Assembly (NCBI GenBank): GCA_963931865.1
Contig: OZ007514.1
Location: 4,704,084 to 4,768,083, forward strand
Reading direction: 5' to 3'
DNA: 64,000 nucleotides
DNA from: Axinella damicornis
Lineage: Eukaryota > Porifera > Demospongiae > Axinellida > Axinellidae
The stretch's first letter is position 1. Every line of letters begins with the position of its first letter. Made by a program: the position numbers and the translations under genes. Positions 1 to 9,600 of the stretch are shown here, piece after piece. The notes under the pieces are model-generated. The model searched no databases. It saw nothing but the letters and a program-made list of their open reading frames with translations, and was not told where the DNA came from.

Positions 1-279
1 CGCGACTCAGCCACGACTCCACACGGCTGCTTACTAGGTCGACAGCTGCTGGGGTCTCAGGACTGACTTGGCCATTTACTACTACCTACGTAGTTGCTAC
101 TGGCAGGGCGGGCATTTTGACCGTCAGGCAGGGCCTGTGCCCTGCTAGACCCTGCCGTAGATACACCACTGAGGTCAACCTTTGATGGTGCCTGTGGGAA
201 GTGTCAGCTCGTCAATCCATGAGCCATGCAACAGTGTAGCTACAAAGTCCCCAATGCTGGTGAGGGATAGGACTTCAAG

Positions 280-325
280 TAGCCTCGGTCCCAGGCTCTC
301 TCCTCAGAGCCTGGGAACGAGGCTA
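280..325. repeat. Foldback element, TAGCCTCG family
   Basis: A 46-bp hairpin. It begins TAGCCTCGGTCCCAGGC and ends with the matching inverted sequence GCCTGGGAACGAGGCTA, with a short palindromic CTCTCTCCTCAGAG-type core. It shares its ends with many other copies in this window. Confidence 0.8.
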
Positions 326-1084
326 GGGGTGGTGGTGGTGATGGTGGGAGGGAAGTAAATGACCCCACACCTTCTGTGACCACACTGACTACTGGGCATC
401 CACCACATTAATGTCTAAACCTCAAGTAGTGGGTAGAATACCTCCAAAAGCTTACATGCATGACTTCAAAATAATCTAAGTCACTAGCTACACGTACACT
501 CGACTCTGTCTAGCTAGTCTATTTGCAACAGTTGAATGGAAAAAGCATTCAGTCCTACACGTAATGGCGGAATACTGACCTCACCCTCATTCCAAAGCTT
601 CAGAAGGAGCATGCCAATTTCACAGAATAGCCTGTCGCCTTTTCACTACAGCAAGTCCGCTACCACAGTACCAGTCACTGAGTCAACCCGTTTACTTGAC
701 TGCAGCCGTGACCTTTGAACCGCGGAGGCGCGCGCAACCGGAAGCGGGTTTAAATACTGAATTTGTGGCAAGTTTTGGCGGAAGTCGGGATGGCACACTC
801 GCTAAGCACTTGCTTTGCAGCCTGGGGGTTGAGTGTTCGTCTCCCCAATAACCGAGTACGAGTCTGGGCCACTCTGTACACACCGGTTCCTGACTTCCCC
901 GCCTAGCAGCCGGAGTACGCCGGTTCCCATCTGACCACCGAAGCTAAAGAAAGGTGTTCTGGTTGAAAGCAGGTTAAGCCTCCTGTGATTCCAGTCACCG
1001 ACGCCTATCCAGCGCTCCTGAGGCCTACACTTCGGTGTCTGACCTGTCACGGAGGGGTAGGTGTGTTGCTAGGTTGTATTTTTT

Positions 1085-1405
1085 TCTTTTTTTCCCCCCT
1101 TCTTTTTTTTTCTTTTGGTTGAGTGTTCATTCAGGGCTGCTATATATTTTCTTCCCCCCCCCCCCCCCCCCCCCCCCCTTTTTTTTTGTTCTTTTGGGTG
1201 TGTTCAATCGGGGCTGCTAGACTATATAGGCTTATCCTTTTTTTTTCCTTTTTTTTTCCCCCCCTTTCTTTTTTTTCTTTTGGGTGTGTTCATTCAGGGC
1301 TGCTACAAGTACACTATATATAGGCTTATTTTTTCCCCCTTTCTTTTGGGTGTGTTCATTCAGGGCTGCAACAAGTATAGGCTTATATTCTCCCTTCAGC
1401 TGATT
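1085..1405. repeat. Polypyrimidine minisatellite
   Basis: About four degenerate units are present. Each carries a TTCTTTTGGGTGTGTTCA core, then CAGGGCTGCTA and a TATAGGCTTA-like segment, separated by T and C runs that include a C run near 1156-1178. The open frames crossing it are low-complexity proline/phenylalanine artefacts and not genes. Confidence 0.8.
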
Positions 1406-2152
1406 TTGCTGTTCGTCTATATACATTGCAATATTGTTTCCTTTCACATGACTTGTAGTTATCGACACATGCATATCCCCGCCCCCTGATAGACAGCTGT
1501 TCACCCTAGATTTTCTATTCGGCTATAGCACGTTTACTCACACAATCATAACATAGCCATGCACAGATCGTGCTTTACGTTGCAAAGTCATAAAACCTGG
1601 CCGGCCCCTAGTAACAGTATTGCCAGATCGAGGCCGGGCCAGGTGCTCTCCATGTGTGTGGGCTCAACTATGTCTGACCCATGGGGAGTAAACACAGCAA
1701 CTAATTATCACTGCAGCCGTCATCGACTGAAGTACATTCTGATAAGAGTTAGCATGCAACTAATAATTTCAGGGTGCAGGGGGGTCTTGTCAGGTAAATA
1801 TTATTGTCTGATGCCATTGTACGACCTCAGTTTCAGCTGAAGATTATATAATTATGTCAAAAACATGCACCGTCCAAATGGGTCAGCCTGTACCGGTATA
1901 TATGGAGTTATTTAGGTAAGAGAAAGGTAACATTTATACTTTGTGAATGATGTATGACTTGCAACTTGGGGGCGCCTGCAATGAAAAGACTAGCACCACC
2001 TCAACTTAAACCCAGTCCATATAGATATATATCGATCATTATGCAGAAGTATAGGCTGCGCCAAAAGCCCTTTCAGTTCTGAAAGTGGGTATATGTATTG
2101 CCTCATTAATCGGATACAACTATGCACGCAAATTAACGATGTAGTGACCATC

Positions 2153-2235
2153 TAGCCTCGTTCCCAGGCTCCCCCTGTGCGTGTGGTGAAGAAAAGTACG
2201 GTGTGTGCAGGGGGAGGAGCCTGGGAACGAGGCTA
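2153..2235. repeat. Foldback element, TAGCCTCG family
   Basis: TAGCCTCGTTCCCAGGC at the left end is matched by GCCTGGGAACGAGGCTA at the right end. The core (CTCCCCCTGTGC ... GCAGGGGGAG) is also self-complementary, so the whole 83 bp can fold on itself. Confidence 0.85.
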
Positions 2236-2630
2236 GTGACCATCCACTTGAACCACTTTTCATCGTGCACCCAAAGTTACCATAATATGGTTGACCCAAA
2301 CATTTATGTAGTGGAAGTCATGTGATAGTCGTCAGTATACCGAATGTCTTTAGGTCTGTATAATTATGTGTGATGAGTAAAGCCGAGTACTAAGGAAGCC
2401 TGATACGTGTGAGATTAGCATCGCCCCCTTTCCTTTATACATGCGCCTGGGTATGTCATCATGCACGTGATGAGATCTTCCAGGCTCTCTCCCCGTTTCA
2501 TGTACAGTATGCAACAAAAAGTTGGGGAGGAGCCTAGGAACGAGACTAGAGACTAGTGAGACAGTGAACCTGAGGCCCAATTCTGTGGCAGTACAAGTAT
2601 GATAATATTGTTCACCCCACCTGGAATCCT

Positions 2631-2635
<5 letters not shown>

Positions 2636-2679
<44 letters not shown>

Positions 2680-2693
2680 ACACACACACACCA
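2636..2693. repeat. C run plus CA microsatellite
   Basis: About 30 consecutive C are followed by about 13 CA repeats. Downstream, TTGAACGATTTTCTA near 2722-2736 matches the terminal part of the G-tract element family (compare 9064-9258), so this may be a decayed member. Confidence 0.8.
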
Positions 2694-2799
2694 CCACCAC
2701 CACTTTGGCATGGTACAATTTCTTGAACGATTTTCTACTGTTATACTAGTTCACCAGATCCCTTTTTCCTTCAATATGCACTGTTGTCTTGTTCCATAG

Positions 2800-3023
2800 G
2801 CCACTTTCGCGAGAGAGGACAAGGATCATCAAAAGAGAGTGTGAGGGGAAGACGAAGGGGGATTGGGAGGGGTGCAGGAGATCTGAAGACCAAGACGGAG
2901 ATTTTGAAAAAGAGACGGCTGAAGGAGTTCCAAGATGCGAGGAGGAAGTTGAAGGGGAAAAAAAGAAAGATGGCAAGTGAACAGAAAGGCAGGGCACCCA
3001 GGACTGGCCCAAGACGGAGGTAG
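2800..3023 (+). CDS. Probable last exon of a DDX54/Dbp10-like DEAD-box RNA helicase
   Basis: A splice-acceptor-like sequence (TTGTTCCATAG) precedes an open stretch of about 74 codons ending in TAG at 3021-3023. The peptide is very basic, with an RGQGSS segment, then LKTKTEILKKRR, then a lysine/arginine-rich tail. Vertebrate DDX54 and its relatives end in a similar basic tail with an RGQG segment and an ELKTKQQILKQRR-like motif, and this resemblance is the only basis for the call. In that family the protein is a nucleolar RNA helicase acting in ribosome assembly and, in vertebrates, nuclear receptor corepression. The helicase core itself is not in this window and would lie to the left. The match is short and lies in a low-complexity basic region, so another nucleolar protein is possible. 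Confidence 0.4.
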
Positions 3024-3296
3024 AAATTAGTTTGATGTGCACACGAATACCCTTGTACCCAGGCCACATAATTTTGTCATTGTTTTTGTGCTGGCCGCCG
3101 TCATTGGATACTGCGCAATCAAATCCGTGTAACCAGTCTATATACCCAAGAATTGAACTAGTTATGCTATTAATTCCTGCAGGAACTACTGTACCCAAAT
3201 TAATTAGTGATTTGGTTGCATGAATAAATTATGTTGACTCTTAACCCTTTAAGGTAGCCTCACAGCAAGCCTGCAAAAGCAGATGGCTGAAATCGC

Positions 3297-3680
3297 CTAG
3301 TCGTGAAAGATGGCATGATTGCAGTGACAGTGGTTCCTGTTCAGCAACAAGTTGGTGACACAGACTGTGGGGTACACAGCATTGCAGCTGCATACAATGA
3401 TGCCTTGGGGAAGAACTTGACATATGATGCTGATAAAATGCGTGCACACCTTGAACAGTGTTTTGAGAAGGAAGAACTTACTCCCTTCCCCAGAGCATAC
3501 AAACCTGTACCAAGGTGTTGAGAAAAGCACTTGTTCATTAAAGTGTACTGCGTATGTGGGCTCCCTGAAAGTTATGACACTCACATGATTGAGTGTGAAG
3601 AATGCCAGAAGTGGTTTCACTTCAAGTGTATGAAGCTAACATCTGAACCAGGCACTTGGGTATGCCCAGAGTGTGAGTGA
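3297..3680 (+). pseudogene. Ulp1-type (C48) protease C-terminal part plus PHD finger, interrupted by one stop
   Basis: The frame opens after a candidate acceptor (CCTAG at 3296-3300). It encodes VPVQQQVGDTDCGVHSIAAA, which has the Gln and Asp-Cys-Gly catalytic signature of SUMO/ubiquitin-like proteases, and continues with a DKMRAHLEQC segment ending in a TGA at 3519-3521. The same frame goes straight on after the stop and encodes a complete PHD finger (CVC, CEEC, HFKC, CPEC: Cys4-His-Cys3) ending in TGA at 3678-3680. The catalytic His and Asp that should lie upstream are absent. A Ulp1-like domain joined to a PHD finger is typical of transposon-derived proteins in early-branching animals. I read this as a decayed 3' end; a single CGA-to-TGA change would account for the internal stop. 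Readthrough or a sequencing error is possible. Confidence 0.65.
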
Positions 3681-3863
3681 AATCAACATGCAAGTTTCTT
3701 TGCATTTACTATGCTAAGTTTCTATACCTGATACTACGTAATCCACCTGTACTAATAGTTAAGTTGTTATTGGTTCTATAATTATTACTATTAGTTTATT
3801 TCTATTACTGTTTACTATTACTTTATTTCCATTACTGTTTACTATTACTTTATTTTCCCAAAG

Positions 3864-3998
3864 GGGTCCCCATTCTCCCGGGGAAAAATGGGGACCCGGG
3901 GTCCCCATTTTCCCGGGAGAATGGGGACCCGGGTCCCCATATTCCCGGGAAAATGGGGACCCCGGGTCCCCATTTTGGGGGGTCCCCATTTTCCCATG
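3864..3998. repeat. Tandem palindromic GGGGACCCGGGTCCCC repeats
   Basis: About five copies of GGTCCCCATTTTCCCGGG, in direct and inverted form, are packed head to head. Every unit is itself inverted, so the block can form multiple hairpins. Confidence 0.8.
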
Positions 3999-4857
3999 AC
4001 ACCGGCATGTAAAGACATCCTGAAAAACCTCACCAGGACATTAAAATTGGGGTTCTCATTTGCATGTTCCAGATTAGCACCCTGGGGTGCAACATGTACA
4101 GTGGTTTCCATGGTACCGTGATATGAAATCCACGCAAGTTTCAGTGGGCATGGATCCACGCTAAGGTGTGTAGCTATATACACACGCATGCTAATTTCAT
4201 TCTCAAATTGCTGGGAATTCCACACTTAAGCTTGAGGATTTATGATATATAACGATAACTGATCTTTGCAATTGGCTGAATGCAACGATCTACGAATATA
4301 TTGTAGTCTAAGAGCTTTATTGACCTTATGGGCTACTAGTAGTCGAAACTATGTGTCAAAACAAACATCATGTTTTCTCTTGGCTTCATATGCACTCAGT
4401 TCCACAACAATCAAATTCAACAATCCTGAGGCAGATAGAGTCAGAAGGGAGACTCAGAGTTCTCAGGACCGTGCTTCTATTTTCGTGGAGATAACCCTGT
4501 TCCCAAGCTCCTTGCTTAAGTTTTGTTCTGTACGATCGCGAACCTAGGTCCGACTGCCAGGTTATTCCTAGCTTGGTTTTGTGTGTTATTGCGCTCACGC
4601 CAGGGTAGCTATAACCAAGCTAAGGTTACCATGGAAACCACCATGCATGAATATTTACACCGTCGACATCCTGCCTCGCCCCCGTCAACCAGCCCTGCAC
4701 CCTGCCTCCATTAGCTCTCAGCTCAGTAGTGCAACTTATATAGCTATATGTACTACTATACGGCAATCACGAGCGGTTGCTTATCTATTTTGTATATACC
4801 ATGCAGGTATATGCCTAGCCTGAATCAGGAGTATATAATATATGGTACTGTACATGC

Positions 4858-4895
4858 TAGCCTCGTTCCCAGTCCCAAGCCTGGGAACGAGGCTA
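4858..4895. repeat. Foldback element, TAGCCTCG family
   Basis: A minimal 38-bp copy in which TAGCCTCGTTCCCAG and its inverted partner CTGGGAACGAGGCTA are separated by only a few bases. Confidence 0.85.
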
Positions 4896-5047
4896 TGTAC
4901 ATGCATACATACATGCACAGCCTAATCGCCCCTCTACCAGCTATTAGCCTTTTCTCCAGTATATTCCGAGCCAAACAAAATGCATAGATAGCGAAATGTG
5001 GAAAATGGATAGAAAGGCTACTATACACAGTCAGAAGGAGAAGTATA

Positions 5048-6160
5048 TCACAATACTCCTTTCCTCCTATCGCAACACTTGGAGGGCATCTCCTCCCAGT
5101 TGTATTCATAGGAGCCCCTTGTCTGGAACTCCCTCTCACACTGGGCTCCTTTGGCCTTCGTTAGTCTGTATTTTGAATGCATGTCATTGATGGTCTGTTT
5201 ATGAGACACAATGTAGTGATTGCTGCAGCCCCTTGAGACAAACTCTGTGTTGAAACGAACATCGTGTTTTCTCTCGGCTTTATATGCACTTAACCACACT
5301 CCAACTGAAACATCCTCGCTATTGTATAACAGCAAGCCGTCTGCATTCATTGCAATCCTATGTATGAGGTCAGAGGAAATCACATACCCTCCTCCTAGTG
5401 CATACGGTAGGTATCGGTCGCACAAGAACCAGTCACGTTCAGCCCACTTTCCCTGCTTCTTCACAGAAGCTCTCCCATCAAAGAAGCCCCAGTAGAAACC
5501 TTCATGTGATGTTCTCTGAGACAGCTCGTTCAAAATGGTATTCAAGACAACAAAAGTATCGTCATCGCACTTCATCAGGTAATCAAACCTCAAGTGTTTA
5601 TCAACCCACACAAAACTGTAGAGCACCTTCCTCGTAAGGTTGCTATACGACTCCTCCAAACCAGACAAAAGTAATAAGTCATGGTATGTATTATCCTCAT
5701 CCTTAAGATCGTCATAACTTGAATGAGACAGGCCCAAGGTTCCTACAGCAAACATAACCACAACTGCTTGATCCTTCTCCTGGTAGCCTTTCATCCACGT
5801 TTGCCTTATGGCATCCCGTCTTTCTCTCCCCTTTACACTGGACAGGACAATGACCACAAGCAGGTAGTGTGTCTCCCTCACAGTTTCCTCCTCCAGATGG
5901 GAAGTAGTGCTCTCCTGTAGATGATCCCTAGATGTCGGATTAACTGTATCTCGTTTTGTGATGTTCATCTGCTGCTCTGATGGCGGCGGACCACAAGTTG
6001 AGTCATCAAGTGATGGTGTACCAATTGTGGGGCACTCACATTCATTACTCGTGTAATACACCGGCAAGTTCATGAACGCAAGCCACAAGAACATCTGAAT
6101 GCAGAGAGTTATCAGGAGCAATAAGACGCACAAATGAAACCTAGACCTTTGGAACATCAT
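5048..6160 (-). CDS. B3GALT6-like beta-1,3-galactosyltransferase (GT31)
   Basis: An intronless 370-residue type II membrane protein. A hydrophobic anchor spans about residues 10-35, followed by a stem to about residue 95 and a GT31 catalytic domain. Visible family motifs are RRDAIRQTW (115-122), YSNLTRKVLY (172-181), the metal-binding DDD at 199-201, YALGGGYVISSDL (253-265) and SEDVSVGVW (281-289). The end, RGCSNHYIVSHKQ followed by YNW and CCDRRKG, matches the B3GALT6 subgroup closely. That enzyme adds the second galactose of the glycosaminoglycan linker tetrasaccharide in the Golgi, and the human gene is also intronless. All key residues are present, so it should be active; the acceptor is inferred from family. 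It is head to head with XPA. Three further copies occur at 37.7-45.2 kb. An ATG-ATG pair at the start leaves a one-residue ambiguity. Confidence 0.92.
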   Translation of the reverse strand: MMFQRSRFHLCVLLLLITLCIQMFLWLAFMNLPVYYTSNECECPTIGTPSLDDSTCGPPPSEQQMNITKRDTVNPTSRDHLQESTTSHLEEETVRETHYLLVVIVLSSVKGRERRDAIRQTWMKGYQEKDQAVVVMFAVGTLGLSHSSYDDLKDEDNTYHDLLLLSGLEESYSNLTRKVLYSFVWVDKHLRFDYLMKCDDDTFVVLNTILNELSQRTSHEGFYWGFFDGRASVKKQGKWAERDWFLCDRYLPYALGGGYVISSDLIHRIAMNADGLLLYNSEDVSVGVWLSAYKAERKHDVRFNTEFVSRGCSNHYIVSHKQTINDMHSKYRLTKAKGAQCEREFQTRGSYEYNWEEMPSKCCDRRKGVL

Positions 6161-6624
6161 TCATTAAGACTCATCCACTGAATTGATTTCCGGGGTATGA
6201 ATAAGCTTGGATAGTCCACACTGTTCATGTCTGTCAGCAACTAGTCAAATTGGTTGACGGTAGAAAGGAGAAGTATGTGATGAAGTTGGACTTCTTCACC
6301 ACCGTCTTCAACAGTCTGAAGCTACCATCAGTCGGCCTCCTGGGGACAGTGAACCAAGGGCTGACTTTACATAAGCGAATTTGTGGCACACACGGTGAGA
6401 CTAGTATTAGCTTTGTTTGAGTGGAGGATGAGAGCCAGTAATGGAGATCAGATGAGTCACACTTGGACTTACAGCAGTGCCATCTCGTGCATCTGGAGAG
6501 TACAGCAGTCCCATCTATATCTATAGTCGTACTTACATTGAAAGTTTGCTTACTCAGCAGATTTTAACTCGTCAGTCTTCGTGACGTCACAATTAATCAA
6601 ATTAACCCTTTACTGTCATCAAAA
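6161..6624. promoter_or_regulatory. Shared divergent promoter interval (B3GALT6-like / XPA)
   Basis: Only 464 bp separate the start codons of two divergently transcribed genes. A consensus CRE, TGACGTCA, lies at 6582-6589, about 35 bp upstream of the XPA ATG. A plus-strand frame is open from 6205 to 6418 (71 codons, containing KYVMKLDFFTTVFNSLKLPS and a GTGAGA donor-like site near 6395). It looks protein-like, but I cannot assign it. Confidence 0.5.
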
Positions 6625-9600
6625 ATGGATGAGGGTACTACAGACAAAGACAGTGCTGATGTCTGTGGTGTGGGTGGAGCTCAGAAGCTGACAGACGCTC
6701 AGAGGGAGAGGATTGATCGCAACCGAGAGAAAGCAAGGTCATTGAGGCAGGCCAGGGTGGCTGCAAAGCCCTACGATAGGAAAACTGGCTGGGATACAAG
6801 GACTGCGAAGGGAACAGCCCTGTCCACCAGCATCAGCACAGCTAGCAACCTGAGACCAAAGAGCTTTGACTCGCATGGAGGATACATTTTAGAGGAAGAG
6901 AAGCAGGAGATCCATAACTACAGATATGTGGAGGATGATGGTAAATCCAGACGTGCCGTTAGCGGTAAATCCAGTTCGTTAGCATCTGTGTAGTACTTAC
7001 ACAGATCCTAACCCAACCCTAACCACACCTTAACCCATATAAAATAGTGTATAGCATATGGATGCTTATGTACTGTCGCTATTGGAAAATAAATCAAGGG
7101 CAATAGAGGCCGTAGTCATAGCTGCGACCGGCACCTTGACCCCGGAAAGGGTACGCATCGGTGTTGCGTTCATGTCAAAGTGCAAAATGTGCATGTATTC
7201 AACAGTCAACACTTTTTGCAATATGGTCAAGCTGCAACGAAAGACTGTCAAAACCGCTTGATCTGTGACTTTGGCATCTAGATATGAGAGTGACACCCTA
7301 AATCTGAATTCGTCCGAACTCCATGTTGTGGTAACAGATGAGTGAGTAGTTGTTTTTCGTTAGTTCAGAGGAAAGTTGTAACTAGTTTGGTATCATGATA
7401 CAAATCTGATTCCAAATCCAACTATCCTGGAATGGGACCAACATCCCACATTTTTTAATCCATTTCGTGTTTGTTTTTGTAGCTCCAGCTATGCCAGATG
7501 AGCAGATGGTATGCGAAGAATGCCACAAGAAGTTTGCAGAGTCATTTCTGCACACCAAGTTTCAGCTCACTGTGTGCGATCAGTGCAGGTAAGATCATTG
7601 ATAGTGCTAACTGAAGTCAATTCCAGATATTGTTGGATCACCATGGCTGACATATTTTAAGCCCAGTACCAGATAGCCTTGGTTAAGGAAGCTAGCTTAG
7701 CTGCACACATAACGTACTAACATTGAGCATCCGGATGCTTATCACGCTATCGGCTATATCATAGATAATTTAGCTGCGGAACATATAGGGTGCATGCTGG
7801 TCAGTTGCTGTATTTAGCTGTGCACAGTTATCCAAGTCAACTATACTGAGCTTATAGCAGCTCCTTATGCCTAGCCTCGTTCCCTGTCCTACCCCGTTTT
7901 CCGTTCTTCGGTTTGCGTTGACATGGCGCTCTACTGCATCGGTTGTGTGTATTATTGCCAACGCAAACCAAAGAACAGACAATGGTGTAACCCTGGGAAC
8001 GAGGCCTGTACAGATTTGTACCAACCTGTCATTTGTGATGTATGTCTTCACGTGTAGAGACCAAGATGGAAAACATTTGCTCATTACAAAAACTGAAGCA
8101 AGACAGGTACGTGTGGACCCATAGTCCGTAGACATAGTCAGCAATGCCAGCATGTCGTTTTAATTGGCCTTCCAAGACCTATCATCACCTGAGAGGAAGG
8201 AATATGTCCCATGTCCAGACATCCATGCCGTTTGTTGGTGAACGTCTGGTGGTCAGTGAGATTTCAATTTCAATGATACGTTCACCAGACTCGCCTCTGT
8301 GAGGAGAAACCTAACTCAAGCCACCACACGTTTTCACGAGACTGTGGTATCCACTGTTACATGTCTGGTGTAATACATGACCGTTGTGCTATAATACAGA
8401 GCTGAATGCTATATGTATACGACCGCTCTAGCCATGGACAGACTAGCCTCGCTTCCAGGCAAGAGGAACGAGGATATATGGACGGACCAATGTATAAGTT
8501 TTGGCCTAAAGATGAACCTATTCTGTGTCTGGTTGCCACTGTTTTGTTCTGAGTGTGTCCAGGTATAATTGAAGCGGAAAGGTGGGACACTCACTATTTA
8601 TACATGTGTATGACACTGAGAAAAATGGTTTGGAAGCAGACTTAAAGCAGCGGCAGTGCAGTGCAGTGCAAAGCACGAAATTGTCATGAGAGCCCTTCCC
8701 AATAACTGTGATTTTCAAGTAATCCCCATTAGCTGTTCTATTATAATTATTGTTGTGCAGAAGTTTCTTCTGAAGGACTGTGATTTTGAGGAGAGAAATG
8801 GGCCACCCCTTCCCTACCTGCTGAAGAGAAACCCTCACAGCTTTAGCTGGGGAGACATGCGGCTCTACCTTAAGCATCAGGTAGCGTAAAGTGTGAAGCA
8901 GCTGTGGCTAGTGTGCGAGTGTAGTGAGGAACTGGTACATATTAACATAAGCTGAGAACAGAGAAGGAACAAGTTATTTTGTTGAGACAGCAGCTAACTT
9001 AGGTCAGGATATGGTATAGGTGGAGGCTTTGACTACCAGCAACTGTCTATACACTATGGGTAACAGGGTTTCTTTTGGGGGGGGGGGGGGGGGGGGGGGG
9101 GGGCATTCGCCCCCCCTTGAATCTTTACTGCCCCCCCTTGAATGATACCCAAGAAGTATTATGTATGCAAAGCCATTCATGCCTCCCCCCCTTACCTTGC
9201 CGCGCTACGATTCCGCCCCCCCCCCCTCCCCTTGAACGATTTTCTAAAAGAAACACTGGACCGTAAGTGGTACATCGTTTAGATATCCAATAAGGTATGG
9301 CATAATCTTCAGTGGCGGATCGAGGGATAGTTCGATGGGTTCGGTCGAACCCCCCTTCTTAGAGTTGTAAAGAACTTACCTTACTTTCAACCTATAATTT
9401 CAAGCGCTTGCTTGCAGCGGTGACGAGCATCGAGGGCAACATCGAGCGCTCAGTTACTTACTAGCTGCCGTTACATTGCAACTCCTGGCTGAAACCGAAC
9501 GGCTTGGGAACGAGACCACGATCTAGTATATTCGCATGTATGTACGTATTACGTTGCGTGAGCGAAATTTGAGCAAGAAACGGAAGCACATGGCGGCCTT

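Larger units (their letters stand above)
1..2799. other. Gene-poor repeat-rich stretch
   Basis: I see no supportable complete gene here. The stretch holds several foldback elements, a polypyrimidine minisatellite and a C run followed by a CA microsatellite. On the minus strand about positions 181-275 read as a short open stretch ending in a stop that could be a terminal exon, but no partner exon or family match is visible. Positions 935-975 resemble the A-box part of 5S rRNA loosely, which could be a 5S-derived SINE relic. Confidence 0.5.
3681..5047. other. Intergenic, with G/C palindromic repeats
   Basis: No gene is supported. Positions 3864-3998 hold a chain of self-complementary GGGGACCCGGGTCCCC-type units separated by ATTTTCCCGGGA. 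A foldback element sits at 4858-4895. The remaining sequence shows only short chance open frames. Confidence 0.5.

Noticed and set aside
935..1015. Possible 5S rRNA gene
   Set aside because: Only about 35 bases around GAAGCTAA resemble 5S; the remaining control boxes and terminal stem do not match. At most a SINE relic.
1035..1504. Phenylalanine/proline-rich open frames
   Set aside because: They follow T and C runs of the polypyrimidine minisatellite.
6996..7040. CTAACCC-like stretch suggesting telomeric repeat
   Set aside because: Only a few irregular CCTAACCC units inside XPA intron 1; not a telomere array.
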